Source: Sporosarcina ureae
GTDB lineage: Bacteria; Bacillota; Bacilli; Bacillales_A; Planococcaceae
DNA length: 64,000 bases
Assembly: GCF_002101375.1 (NCBI RefSeq)
Contig: NZ_CP015207.1
Location: 2,682,001 to 2,746,000 of the forward strand
Direction: 5' to 3'
Shown: in pieces, positions 43,531 through 52,084 of the stretch
How the letters are laid out: the number at the start of each line of letters is the position of its first letter
Numbering within the stretch: the stretch's first letter is position 1
The notes under the pieces: generated by a model
What the model was told of the DNA's origin: nothing
Database searches by the model: none
The model's input: the letters and a program-made list of their open reading frames with translations, nothing else
Made by a program: the position numbers and the translations under genes

Positions 43531-43566
43531 AAAAAAGCGATGAAACCAGTTAAGGTCACATCGCTT
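43531..43566 (-). terminator. Terminator of tagV
   Basis: AAGCGATG/CATCGCTT stem (43535-43542 with 43559-43566), extended by an inner ACC/GGT; the A run at 43531-43536 is the T tract on the minus strand. Confidence 0.8.
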
Positions 43567-43575
43567 CTGATTGTA

Positions 43576-44607
43576 CTATTGATAGTTGCTTTGAGCGGAT
43601 GCGGAGTATTGGTCCGTGTCTAGCTCGGTTAGGGAAGAGGAGTCTGGAATTATGCCTAGATGGGATTTCAAAATTTGTTTCACTTCTTCTAGTTTCTGCT
43701 CGTCTAACTTGTAATAGTAAGTACCTGTCGACATATCGTCATAGCCTGTTAAAGTGATCGTATCCACATCCGGAAGTCCGCTTTTTATATATTGGATAAA
43801 CGACAACATTTGCTTGGAGGTCATATCGGTTTTCATGTTTTCGCCTAGCGCATTGATCACGTCTCCATATTTTGTAATGGAAGTAATCGATGTCGCTTCT
43901 TTGATCATCGCCTGAAGAATCATCTGCTGGCGTTTACCACGCTCAATATCATTATCAAGTTTACGAGTACGTGCTAAGGCTAATGTGTGGCGGCCGTCTA
44001 GACGATGAACTCCTGGCATGAGATGAATCGCATTTTTATCGTTTTCATCTTTCTCAATACGCTCGTATGGCACCTCGACTTCGACTCCGCCAAGTGCATC
44101 TACCACATCGATGAATGCATTAAAGTTCATTTTGACGTAATAGTTGACCGGAATATCGAATAGTTCTTCGACTGTATCAATAGAGGCTTTTGTTCCACCA
44201 TAGGCATGGGCATGTGTGATTTTATCTCTATAGTTTACCTGTGGAATATAAACATGGGAATCACGAGGTATGCTGACGAGTTTGATACTTTTGGTTTTAG
44301 GGTTCAAAGTGGCGAGCACTAAAGCGTCTGATCTTCCGTGCGCTTCTCTATCTTGGCGTGCTTCGCTTTCGTCTACACCAATCAAGAGAATCGACACTTT
44401 ATCTTTTGCGGGTTCTACATATATTTCTGGCGGATCTTGCTTAGCGATAGGTTCATAAGAGCGATCGAGTACGTTCATCGCTTGGTTATGAAGCTTGAAT
44501 GCATAAGCGGAAACGGCTAAGGCTGCGATGAAGAATGTAAATAATGCTATTTTTAAGAAGCGTTTTGTTTTGGAACCCTTTTTTTTCTTATACTCTTCTC
44601 TTTTCAT
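43576..44607 (-). CDS. tagV: LytR-CpsA-Psr (LCP) wall polymer ligase, TagV-like
   Basis: LCP proteins transfer undecaprenyl-linked wall polymers onto peptidoglycan at the outer membrane face. The 343-aa protein has a short cytoplasmic Lys-rich N-terminus, one transmembrane segment (about 17-37) and an LCP domain (about 70-260): ILLIGVDESE, GRSDALVLATLN, LVSIPRDSHVYIP (Arg/Asp pyrophosphate site), DKITHAHAYGG and LARTRKLDNDIERGKRQQ. The symbol follows the Bacillus subtilis order tagO-tagV(yvhJ)-yvyE-degS-degU; paralogues TagT/TagU cannot be excluded. GGAGGT precedes the ATG. Confidence 0.85.
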   Translation of the reverse strand: MKREEYKKKKGSKTKRFLKIALFTFFIAALAVSAYAFKLHNQAMNVLDRSYEPIAKQDPPEIYVEPAKDKVSILLIGVDESEARQDREAHGRSDALVLATLNPKTKSIKLVSIPRDSHVYIPQVNYRDKITHAHAYGGTKASIDTVEELFDIPVNYYVKMNFNAFIDVVDALGGVEVEVPYERIEKDENDKNAIHLMPGVHRLDGRHTLALARTRKLDNDIERGKRQQMILQAMIKEATSITSITKYGDVINALGENMKTDMTSKQMLSFIQYIKSGLPDVDTITLTGYDDMSTGTYYYKLDEQKLEEVKQILKSHLGIIPDSSSLTELDTDQYSASAQSNYQ

Positions 44608-44785
44608 GTTATACCTCCAGGGGTACGGCGGAAAAAACCGTCAATGGCGAATCTATGGGAAGTTCATTTTAATGATTAGTGGCCAATCTTCACATAAAAA
44701 TTCAAGGTGATTGAATGAATTCAGACTTACTACTCAATAAGGTTCACCTTCTACCATTATACCCGCTTTTCAATTGGACGTATAG

Positions 44786-45418
44786 TCAGATGTCGAACTC
44801 TAGGAATTTATGTCCGGCTGTGGCGATGATCGCCTGGCCGTTCGTTAGTTCCATCATCCATTCCTGAAAAATCTCCTGCTGTTCTTCAGGAACATATAAA
44901 AAGAGTTCAACGTCCTCTTCATAGACGATCTCTTTTAACGGGTAGTCGGATTGCCGTATTTCGTTTTCTACTTTGCCTAGCCATGTATAATCGATAGAAG
45001 TTTTAACTAGTGTGTGTAATTTTCTTTCCACAATACCTGTTGCGGCAATGCCTTCAGATGCTGCTTTACCATAAGCGCGGATTAGTCCGCCGCCACCGAG
45101 TTTGATGCCGCCATAATAGCGTGTCACGACAATCACGGTATCTTTTAAGTGCTGCTTTTTTAGCACTTCCAAAATGGGGAAGCCGGCTGTGCCTGAAGGC
45201 TCACCGTCATCGTTCGCTTTTTGGATCTGGTCATGTTCTCCTATGATATAGGCAGAACAATTATGTGTAGCTGTATGATGGTTCTTTTTAATGTCCTGTA
45301 TGAAGTCCAGTGCTTCTTGTTCTGTCTCGACTCTTTTGACAAATGACAGAAAACGGGATTTTTGGATGACGAATTCACTCTCTCCGTGCAGTTTTACGGT
45401 TTTATAATTAGCTCGCAT
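44786..45418 (-). CDS. yvyE: YigZ/IMPACT-family protein
   Basis: This is a 210-aa cytoplasmic protein of the UPF0029/IMPACT family (YigZ in E. coli). The N-terminal domain has SRFLSFVKRVETEQEALDF, HNCSAYIIG, NDDGEPSGTAGFPIL and RYYGGIKLGGGGLIRAYG; the C-terminal DUF1949 domain covers about 140-200. The biochemical role is unsettled; relatives have been linked to translation control. It is divergent from degS and upstream of tagV in the same direction, as in Bacillus subtilis. Confidence 0.92.
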   Translation of the reverse strand: MRANYKTVKLHGESEFVIQKSRFLSFVKRVETEQEALDFIQDIKKNHHTATHNCSAYIIGEHDQIQKANDDGEPSGTAGFPILEVLKKQHLKDTVIVVTRYYGGIKLGGGGLIRAYGKAASEGIAATGIVERKLHTLVKTSIDYTWLGKVENEIRQSDYPLKEIVYEEDVELFLYVPEEQQEIFQEWMMELTNGQAIIATAGHKFLEFDI

Positions 45419-45568
45419 TTGTCGTTCCCCCTACATTTGTAATATACTTATAATACTTTCTCATCATTAAAATGATATACTATATATGAAGTGTATAAGT
45501 ATTTAGGCTAAACTGCAATAATGCTCACTTTGCGAAATTTCACATAAACGGATGCGGGAGGGAGTTAT

Positions 45569-46717
45569 TTGAACGATAAGGAAATTGACATTCAACAGAT
45601 GGAGAAAATCTTTGGCAACATGGTTAATGTAATGGATCGTTCAAAAAGCGACATTTTTTTAATTAGTGAACAAAGCCGCCGAAGTTTTGAAGAGATGCAA
45701 AAAGAGTTAGCAGAAGTGAAAGAAAGTATTTCTCATGTGATAACAGAAGGTGACTCTTTAGATGATATGTCACGTCACTCAAGAAAACGTCTTGCTGCTG
45801 TATCAAAAGATTTTGAAACGTATAGTGAAGAAGAAGTTAAACACGCTTATAGTGTGGCAAATGACTTGCTTGTACGCGCCTCCATTAATAAAATGGAAGA
45901 GAAACAACTTCGTGAAAGACGAGATGAACTTGAACGTCGATTGATGTTACTGCTCTCTACAATTGAAAGAGCGGACCAACTTGTTAACCAAGTAACTACT
46001 GTAATCACATATTTAACATCTGATTTGAAAAATGTAAGCACAGCACTGGAAACGGCTCGGCAAAAACAAGATTTTGCGGTTCAGATTATCCAGGCCCAAG
46101 AAGAAGAGCGTAAGCGTTTATCACGTGATATTCATGATGGACCTGCGCAAATGCTAGCCAATGTCTTGATGCGTTCTGGCTTAATCGAAAAAACGTTTGT
46201 TAAACATGGTCCGGAAGAAGCAATGCAAGAGCTATCTTACCTAAAAGAAATGGTGAGAGGAGCGTTATCTGAAGTACGTCGTATTATTTATAATTTGCGA
46301 CCAATGGCTTTGGATGACTTAGGGCTTGTTCCCACATTGCGAAAGTATTTATTGACCATAAGTGAATATGAGGCGCCGCTCATCATTCATTTTCAAAGCA
46401 ATGGAGCAGAGAAAAGATTTGCCACCAATTTTGAAGTAGGTATTTTCCGTCTCATCCAAGAATCAGTGAATAACAGTATTAAACATGCGAAAACTGATGA
46501 AATATGGGTGAAAATTGAATGGTTACGAGATTCAGTTAATATATTAATCAAAGACCAAGGCCTCGGCTTTGATACAAATGAAGTAAAAGAGAAATCATTT
46601 GGTTTAATTGGCATGCAAGAACGTGTGGAATTATTGAAAGGGAAAATGAAGGTCACTTCGAAAGTAGGGGAAGGCACTTCAATTCTTTTTCAAATTCCAT
46701 TGGACGAAGAACTGTAA
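45569..46717 (+). CDS. degS: Sensor histidine kinase DegS
   Basis: DegS is a cytoplasmic sensor kinase that phosphorylates DegU and controls exoenzymes, motility and competence. The 382-aa protein has no membrane segment, an N-terminal coiled-coil sensor domain (about 1-170), the HisKA_3 phospho-His in RLSRDIHDGPAQML near residue 189 and a HATPase_c domain with RLIQESVNNSIKHA (N box) and GLGFD/SFGLIGM (G boxes). The start is TTG 45569 after GGGAGGGAG. degU follows with a 28-base gap. Confidence 0.95.
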   Translation: MNDKEIDIQQMEKIFGNMVNVMDRSKSDIFLISEQSRRSFEEMQKELAEVKESISHVITEGDSLDDMSRHSRKRLAAVSKDFETYSEEEVKHAYSVANDLLVRASINKMEEKQLRERRDELERRLMLLLSTIERADQLVNQVTTVITYLTSDLKNVSTALETARQKQDFAVQIIQAQEEERKRLSRDIHDGPAQMLANVLMRSGLIEKTFVKHGPEEAMQELSYLKEMVRGALSEVRRIIYNLRPMALDDLGLVPTLRKYLLTISEYEAPLIIHFQSNGAEKRFATNFEVGIFRLIQESVNNSIKHAKTDEIWVKIEWLRDSVNILIKDQGLGFDTNEVKEKSFGLIGMQERVELLKGKMKVTSKVGEGTSILFQIPLDEEL

Positions 46718-46745
46718 GTAAGGTAATTACTGGGAGGAATAGGAT

Positions 46746-47426
46746 ATGGAAGCGACAAAAATTTTGATAGTAGATGACCACCAATTATTCCGTGAAGGAG
46801 TTAAACGAATTTTGGATTTTGAAGAATCGTTTAACGTAGTAGCAGAAGGCGACGATGGAGTCGAAGTAGTTGAATTGTACAGAGAGTACGAGCCAGACGT
46901 CGTGTTGATGGATATTAATATGCCACGCATGAATGGTGTAGACGCGACAGAGCAATTAGTTAAAGAGTTTCCGGATGCGCGCGTTATCATGCTATCCATT
47001 CATGACGACGAGTCCTACGTAACACACGCTTTGAAAACAGGTGCTCTTGGCTACATGCTGAAAGAAATGGATGCAGACGCAATTATTCAAGCGATCAAAG
47101 TAGTAGCAAATGGTGGTTCATACTTACATCCTAAAATCACGCATAATTTGGTAACAGAATTCCGTCGTTTGAGCGAGAGAGAACATAAAGGATCCTTCCA
47201 GCAGAACGACATTCGACGCCCTCTTCATTTATTGACGAAGCGCGAATGTGAAGTTCTACAATTGTTGACAGATGGCCAGAGTAACCGAACAATTGGTGAA
47301 ACGCTCTTCATCTCAGAAAAAACGGTGAAAAACCACGTTTCCAGCATTTTGCAAAAAATGAGTGTAAATGACCGCACACAAGCGGTTGTTACAGCAATCA
47401 AAAATGGTTGGGTAGAAGTAAAATAA
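46746..47426 (+). CDS. degU: Response regulator DegU
   Basis: NarL/LuxR-type response regulator of 226 aa. The receiver domain has the acidic pair in [10 protein letters not shown], phosphoacceptor Asp near residue 56 in [12 protein letters not shown], Thr/Ser in MLSIHDDES and Lys in MLKEMDAD. The LuxR-type HTH at about 160-220 ([27 protein letters not shown]) ends [18 protein letters not shown] precedes the ATG. It forms a two-component operon with degS. Confidence 0.96.
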   Translation: MEATKILIVDDHQLFREGVKRILDFEESFNVVAEGDDGVEVVELYREYEPDVVLMDINMPRMNGVDATEQLVKEFPDARVIMLSIHDDESYVTHALKTGALGYMLKEMDADAIIQAIKVVANGGSYLHPKITHNLVTEFRRLSEREHKGSFQQNDIRRPLHLLTKRECEVLQLLTDGQSNRTIGETLFISEKTVKNHVSSILQKMSVNDRTQAVVTAIKNGWVEVK

Positions 47427-47435
47427 TAATAGAAT

Positions 47436-47468
47436 GAAAAAGGTCTTTGTATACGGAAGGCCTTTTTC
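47436..47468 (+). terminator. Terminator after degSU
   Basis: GAAAAAGGTCTT pairs with GAAGGCCTTTTTC, ending in a T run. Confidence 0.8.
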
Positions 47469-47486
47469 TCTACGTAGGAGGGGCAT

Positions 47487-48053
47487 ATGAAGAAAAAGAT
47501 AGCAGTCGCGTCCATGGCATTAGTGCTTGCACTTGGCGCATGTGGTAACGCAGATGAAACCGAACAGAACAATCCAGAAACTGGCGAAGCTGCACCAGGC
47601 AATGGTGCTATCGATCATGGAGTCGACGATAATAAAGTAGGGTTTAGTATGTCGGGTGACGAGGTTGAAGAAGCGGCAGACGTACCAAAAGAAGCTAAAG
47701 AAGAAATTCTAGCTGCTTTTGAAAACTACATCGAAACATTGAACAATCAAGACGTAGAAGGTTATCTCGCTACGCTTTCTACCGAAGGCTATGATCTAGA
47801 AGAAGAGCGACAGGCTACGGAAGAAATGCTTGAGAATACTAAGATGAAACGTGAAACAGATAATGAAACGATCGTAAAATATTCAGAGGATAGCGCACAG
47901 TTATTTTCTACGTTGAAAACGACATTCACGGATATTGAGACGGGAGTGGAAAATTCACCAGAAGGTCGCCAAGTGACTGTTTTCACTAAAGAAGATGGGG
48001 CATGGAAAGTGTTCTCTATCCACTTTATTGGCGATGAACCGGTAAACGAATAA
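47487..48053 (+). CDS. Putative lipoprotein with NTF2-like domain
   Basis: This is a 188-aa exported lipoprotein. The signal peptide ends in the lipobox LGAC (Cys near residue 19), followed by an acidic, Asn/Glu-rich linker. Residues about 70-185 look like an NTF2/SnoaL-type alpha+beta fold (EEILAAFENYIETLNNQDVEGYLATLS start; VFTKEDGAWKVFSIHF end). No catalytic residues can be assigned and no substrate can be named. AGGAGGGG precedes the ATG. Confidence 0.75.
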   Translation: MKKKIAVASMALVLALGACGNADETEQNNPETGEAAPGNGAIDHGVDDNKVGFSMSGDEVEEAADVPKEAKEEILAAFENYIETLNNQDVEGYLATLSTEGYDLEEERQATEEMLENTKMKRETDNETIVKYSEDSAQLFSTLKTTFTDIETGVENSPEGRQVTVFTKEDGAWKVFSIHFIGDEPVNE

Positions 48054-48080
48054 AATCATTTTATATATTAACGTAACGAC

Positions 48081-48114
48081 AAAACTTCCAGTGAGGCTAA
48101 CTGGAAGTTTTTAT
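48081..48114 (+). terminator. Terminator after the lipoprotein gene
   Basis: AAACTTCCAGT/ACTGGAAGTTT stem with a 7-base loop and TTAT tail. Confidence 0.85.
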
Positions 48115-48156
48115 TTGAAAGAATAAGTTGAAAAAAGCAAAAAAAAGCACTACCTA

Positions 48157-48165
48157 TGTTATAAT
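48157..48165 (+). promoter_or_regulatory. Orphan extended -10 pointing into the IS
   Basis: TGTTATAAT is a perfect extended -10 in the 100 bases between the lipoprotein terminator and the IS3-type element. Its natural downstream gene is not visible; the IS at 48217 may have separated them. Confidence 0.35.
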
Positions 48166-48250
48166 AGACATGCGAAAATTTTTTAATTTGAGAGAAAGTC
48201 CTTTGATTGTTTAAAATGTACCCTTTGTAAAGGACAATTATAAAAAAAGC

Positions 48251-49096
48251 CTAAGCTGCTTGTTGAAGCTGTCGTCTGTATTCTGCAGGCGGCAGCTTTT
48301 TCAAGTTCCACTGCCCGCGATAATGGTTATAGTACGTCATATAACTCTTGATTTCCCGCCTAACTTCTTCCATTGTCTCACAATCTTTTATATTGGTTTC
48401 ATCCTTGAAGTGACCGAAAAATGATTCCTGTGGAGCATTATCCCAACAGTTCCCTCTGCGTGACATCGATTGTCCTAACCCCATTTTCTTCACTGCTGCC
48501 TGATACTTTGGGTTTGTATAATGAAATCCTTGATCTGAATGTATAAAGGCATCTGTCATTAAATGACGATGTTTCTTTAGTTTGCGAAGCGTATTCATTG
48601 CGATCTCCAAACCTAACGAAGAAGAAACTTCATAGGCTAAAATTTCATTCGTTTGGGCGTCTTTAATCGTTGACAAGTAAGCACGTTTGCCATTTCCATA
48701 TGTCAAATAGGTGATGTCGGTCAATAATACCTTTCCAGCCACCCCTTGCTTAAACTCACGTTGTAACGTGTTTTCACATGTGCGGTGCTCTTTCGTCGCC
48801 TTTGCCATACGACGTGCTGGGTTGGCTTTGCGGATGGGACAGATGATATCGAATTTTTTCATAATCCGGCGAATGCGTTTTAGGTTATATGTAATGCCGT
48901 ACTGATTTTCGAGTGTCATTTTAATTTGGCGTGCTCCTTTTTTTCGTCCTCGAAAATGATAGGCCTTTAAAATGATTTCCTTTACAACTTCGTCTGCCTG
49001 TTCGCGAGCGGCACGTTTCTGTTTAGATTTCTCTCCAAAGTGCCTATAGTAGCCCGAACGCGATACCTCCATAAGTTCGCATAAGTAGCTCACCAA
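48251..49096 (-). CDS. IS3-type transposase OrfB (second type)
   Basis: This is a 281-aa rve-domain transposase. HTH_21 segment EVSRSGYYRHFG at the start, catalytic Asp in LLTDITYLTYG, Asp in IHSDQGFHYTN and Glu in NAPQESFFGHFKDE. The frame stays open upstream of 49096 into the end of orfA in the -1 frame, and ATGAAAAAG near the end of orfA is a plausible slippery site, so an OrfAB fusion is expected. Intact. Confidence 0.92.
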   Translation of the reverse strand: MVSYLCELMEVSRSGYYRHFGEKSKQKRAAREQADEVVKEIILKAYHFRGRKKGARQIKMTLENQYGITYNLKRIRRIMKKFDIICPIRKANPARRMAKATKEHRTCENTLQREFKQGVAGKVLLTDITYLTYGNGKRAYLSTIKDAQTNEILAYEVSSSLGLEIAMNTLRKLKKHRHLMTDAFIHSDQGFHYTNPKYQAAVKKMGLGQSMSRRGNCWDNAPQESFFGHFKDETNIKDCETMEEVRREIKSYMTYYNHYRGQWNLKKLPPAEYRRQLQQAA

Positions 49097-49143
49097 ACGT
49101 GCTAATTTATACTTTTGGATGGTGAAATTAATTAGTTCATATT

Positions 49144-49611
49144 TTAGCGTCGTTTGGATTGTGATTTCTTTTTCATCATCTGCCTTTCGAGTAGATCGAG
49201 CTTTTTTAACAGTTCATTTTCCGCCTGTAATAAGCGGTTTTTCGCTTCTAGACGTTCAATCTTTTCTTCGGATGTCAAGTCGCGTTCTGATGGACGGCCT
49301 GAATTGGTTTTTCGTGTGTCTTGTAAGCCTTCCACCCCGCTTTTTCTATAGGCGGCACGCCAACGCTTTCCTGCAGATTTAATCCGAACTGCTCCTATTA
49401 AATCGGCATCTAATCCAGCCTCTTCAAAAATGTCTCGCGGCAGTTTTCCTTTTTCATTTTCCGAAATAAAATGACGTTTAAACTCATCTGTATAGGTGAT
49501 GGATTTATCACTAACAGCTTGTACGTTAGGATTGCATTGCAAGCGTGCTTGTTCTTTTAAGGTAAACAATCGTTCAGTCACATTCATCCGCTCCCACATC
49601 TTTTTATTCAT
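49144..49611 (-). CDS. IS3-type transposase OrfA (second type)
   Basis: This is a DNA-binding subunit of about 155 aa with a helix-turn-helix-like centre (LPRDIFEEAGLDADLIGAVRIKSAGKRW region), a GRPSERDLTSEEKI link and a C-terminal coiled coil (LEAKNRLLQAENELLKKLDLL). The start is uncertain: ATG 49611 has no clear RBS, while a downstream ATG (near 49587) follows GGGAGCGG. Confidence 0.82.
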   Translation of the reverse strand: MNKKMWERMNVTERLFTLKEQARLQCNPNVQAVSDKSITYTDEFKRHFISENEKGKLPRDIFEEAGLDADLIGAVRIKSAGKRWRAAYRKSGVEGLQDTRKTNSGRPSERDLTSEEKIERLEAKNRLLQAENELLKKLDLLERQMMKKKSQSKRR

Positions 49612-49659
49612 TATAAACAAAAGTACCCTATAGGATAGACTTTTTTCAAAGTGTCTATC

Positions 49660-50835
49660 TTATAGGGTACATTTTAGTTGCCGCGATCCTAGGGCTTTTT
49701 CTTTGTTGTAATGCACTCGTTCCGATAATACTTTATAAATAACCCTCAATAATTTATGACCGCAGGCGACCACGGCTTTCATCTTCGATCCCCGAGCAGA
49801 AATACGATAATAGAGTGAACTAAAGGCTGGATCCTTAGAACGACCGGCCATCCCACCACTTGCATACAGTGCGGTCTTCAAATATTTATTCCCTTGAGTG
49901 GTGCGTGAACTTTTTTTCTTCCCTGCGCTTTCATTAGACCCTGGAGAAACCCCTGCCCAAGAAGCTAAATGTCCAACTGTTAGAAAGGCCTCTACATTTG
50001 GGCCAATTTCTCCTAAAATAACAGCGGCACTCTGTTGTTTCACACCAGGTATTTCCATCAGCAGCGCGTACTCTTCCGGAAAGTACTCCAAAATATGACG
50101 TTCAATGTCTTCCTCTATCTGCTTGATCTTTCGTGAATAAAAATGATATTCCTCGAAAGAATCTTCCAATAATCGACGATTGATCCTACTTAGTTTCCCA
50201 TCCATCGCGGTCAATAAATCCTGCGCAGACGCTTTCACACGTCCATGTCTACATGCCTCTATCCGTTCGATGCTTACTACTTCTCCGTCAATAAATAGTC
50301 GGAGTAAGGCTTGTCCTGTCTTTGAAAAAATATCCGACAAGTAGCCAGTGAGTTTAATATTGGATCGTTGAAGCACATTGTGTAGTTCGTTTTTGGCCTG
50401 CGTTCGTTTTTGCATGTAGGACTGTCTGCGCCTCGTCAGTAATCGCAATTCCATCACTTTGAAGTCGGGAATATATGAAGCCTGAATAAGACCACAACGA
50501 CCCAACTGGGCAATCCATTCGGCATCTTTCGTATCCGTTTTTCGTCCAGGAACATTCTTAATATGTTGAGGATTGGCAAGTGTAATATGAAACGGAGCTT
50601 CGGAAAAAATATTGAACACAGGTAACCAATATTGTCCGGTGCTTTCCATAAAGACATCCGTTACTTCATGATTATTCAACCAGTCAAGTGCTTGACGTAA
50701 CTCATGGGTGCGAGTACCAAACGTTCTTTCATACTTTTTAGGCCGATTCGTATCTAAGGGACCATCCAGAATACAACAGACAATGGTTTTTTGATGGACA
50801 TCGATGCCACAACATGTTTCTACCATGATTTCCAT
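49660..50835 (-). CDS. IS110-family transposase (DEDD type)
   Basis: IS110 enzymes are DEDD recombinases with a RuvC-like N-terminus and a Ser-bearing C-terminus. The 391-aa protein has GIDVHQKTIV (first Asp), FMESTGQYW (Glu), GRKTDTKDAEWIAQLG (Asp pair) and, in the C-terminal Transposase_20 part, EIPGVKQQSAAVILGEIG and AGVSPGSNESAGKK with the Ser. The last codons (about residues 388-391 and the TAA at 49660-49662) are supplied by the right end of the IS3-type element, so the natural C-terminus may have been altered by a few residues. The catalytic regions are intact. Confidence 0.9.
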   Translation of the reverse strand: MEIMVETCCGIDVHQKTIVCCILDGPLDTNRPKKYERTFGTRTHELRQALDWLNNHEVTDVFMESTGQYWLPVFNIFSEAPFHITLANPQHIKNVPGRKTDTKDAEWIAQLGRCGLIQASYIPDFKVMELRLLTRRRQSYMQKRTQAKNELHNVLQRSNIKLTGYLSDIFSKTGQALLRLFIDGEVVSIERIEACRHGRVKASAQDLLTAMDGKLSRINRRLLEDSFEEYHFYSRKIKQIEEDIERHILEYFPEEYALLMEIPGVKQQSAAVILGEIGPNVEAFLTVGHLASWAGVSPGSNESAGKKKSSRTTQGNKYLKTALYASGGMAGRSKDPAFSSLYYRISARGSKMKAVVACGHKLLRVIYKVLSERVHYNKEKALGSRQLKCTL

Positions 50836-51060
50836 TTAGAATCCCTCCATCGAATAAAGTGTAGGTAATGGAGCTCCTTATGAAAAATAGAAATTTTATT
50901 TCCACGTTCTAAGACGTAATCGGCTGATCGCTCGTGATAAGAAGCTCATCCAGTTTTTTATACAGGTTCGGCAAAACCCATTAAACGTACGGATTTGTAT
51001 TACCTATCTTCATTATACTGGACGAGCTACCTTTCCGTCATGGCAGAGATTGCGAAGCAA
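50836..51060 (-). ncRNA. Candidate bridge RNA region of the IS110 element
   Basis: IS110-group elements encode a bridge RNA (seekRNA) in the non-coding end upstream of the transposase. This 225-bp stretch lies there, has no coding frame, and contains the long-range pairing AGCTCATCCAG (about 50946-50956) with CTGGACGAGCT (about 51019-51029), with one G-U. RNA boundaries, loops and the outer element end cannot be fixed from this sequence alone. Confidence 0.35.
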
Positions 51061-51102
51061 TCATATAGTTTTTTATGCAAAAAAAAGCCATACTAAGAGT
51101 AC

Positions 51103-51131
51103 TTGCTTTTCTTCGCTAAAGGAATTATAAT
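51103..51131 (+). promoter_or_regulatory. Sigma-A type promoter of the yhjD-like gene
   Basis: TTGCTT (51103-51108) and TATAAT (51126-51131) with 17-bp spacing, 39 bases before the ATG. Confidence 0.7.
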
Positions 51132-51169
51132 CAACTGAAGAACATACGTTCTATAAGGAGGCGATTTCA

Positions 51170-51547
51170 ATGCCTTTGATCCCCGCAGAGGCAATGCCAT
51201 ATTTGGAGAACTACATTTATCTTCCTATGCTATTGACGATTATGGAACGTGACCGTCGATTGTTAGAGAAGGTACCGTTTAAATTGAAAAGTCCGTATCT
51301 TAATTTGCTGGACGAAACGATGAATACAGTTTCTGTTGATTTACAAACAACTTCTATGTACTTGCAAGAGCATAAAATGAAAGTGATACGCCATTCAACA
51401 GATGAACTATTTACGGAATATATATTTTTACATGATGGCTATCAAGATATACGTCGTTATTTGAATGTCCGTTTACGTAATCGATCGGAAGAGTTATTGA
51501 ATTTGTATATTAGGAAATTGTCGTGTCAGAACTCTTCGGCTCCATGA
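51170..51547 (+). CDS. Small conserved YhjD-like protein
   Basis: This is a 125-aa cytoplasmic, mostly helical protein with no signal or membrane segment. Segments NYIYLPMLLTIMERDRRLLEKVPFKLKSPYL-like and EYIFLHDGYQDIRRYLNVRLRNR suggest the YhjD type of small Bacillales proteins, which lies near comK in Bacillus subtilis. Function is unknown. AAGGAGGCGA precedes the ATG. The last 38 bases overlap the 3' end of comK on the other strand, so the final residues (CQNSSAP) may be lineage-specific. Confidence 0.65.
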   Translation: MPLIPAEAMPYLENYIYLPMLLTIMERDRRLLEKVPFKLKSPYLNLLDETMNTVSVDLQTTSMYLQEHKMKVIRHSTDELFTEYIFLHDGYQDIRRYLNVRLRNRSEELLNLYIRKLSCQNSSAP

Positions 51548-52046
51548 TCATATAATAAGAACTTCGCAATTCTTCCTGAGCATTTTCAAATCGTTGAAAC
51601 AAAATATGTGATAGCGCCATTTGACGATAAACAGTAGCTATCGAAGTATCTAATTGCATCTGCGTGTCGTTTTTTAAAATAACGGTCACACCCTCTTCGT
51701 GTTGCACAGCGTCTTTTACTGCATGATAGGCTACCCATGAGTTTTTATGTAATGTAGGGGACAGTAAAGGAAAAAATAATAATGGTCGGTCATTTGAATG
51801 TGTCAGCATGATGGGTGGCTTCGGTCGATTTTTCAAATCCATTTTGGAGCTGTTAATGATGGCCTCAAAGTTGGAACGGTAATGTGCACAAGAATCCCTC
51901 ATGATTTCAAGTGGTGTTTTCTCAACGATAAAAGTCCGGTCGCTTTCCACTACTTTTGTATAGTATGGATTCGCATGTTGCCCATGAAGTAATGCAAAAG
52001 TATGAAATGTAACGATGTAAGACGATAGATAATGTGGGTTAGCCAT
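51510..52046 (-). CDS. comK: ComK-family competence transcription factor
   Basis: ComK is the master activator of late competence genes for DNA uptake. The 178-aa protein matches the family in the core: DRTFIVEKTPLEIMRDSCAHY, RPKPPIMLTHSNDRPLLFFPLLSPT (the conserved KPPIM-x-PLLSPT region), NSWVAYHAVKDA and the late ILFQRFENAQ. It is slightly shorter at the C-terminus than the 192-aa Bacillus subtilis protein, like other Planococcaceae forms. GGGAGGGA precedes the ATG. The minus-strand promoter lies at 52085-52112. Confidence 0.85.
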   Translation of the reverse strand: MANPHYLSSYIVTFHTFALLHGQHANPYYTKVVESDRTFIVEKTPLEIMRDSCAHYRSNFEAIINSSKMDLKNRPKPPIMLTHSNDRPLLFFPLLSPTLHKNSWVAYHAVKDAVQHEEGVTVILKNDTQMQLDTSIATVYRQMALSHILFQRFENAQEELRSSYYMIMEPKSSDTTIS

Positions 52047-52084
52047 GTCGTTCCCTCCCGTTTAATAGGACCATATACGTATTA

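Larger units (their letters stand above)
48217..49671 (-). mobile_element. IS3-family-type element (second type, about 1455 bp)
   Basis: Ends are TGTACCCTTTGTAAAGGACA (48217) and, from the right, TGTACCCTATAAGATAGACA (49671), imperfect inverted repeats. No target duplication is visible (AAA left, TTT right), so the element lies in a rearranged context; its right end abuts the IS110-type gene. The right end contains an 18-bp hairpin (49622-49671) that could stop transcription entering from outside. It is a different element from the tandem pair. Confidence 0.85.
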
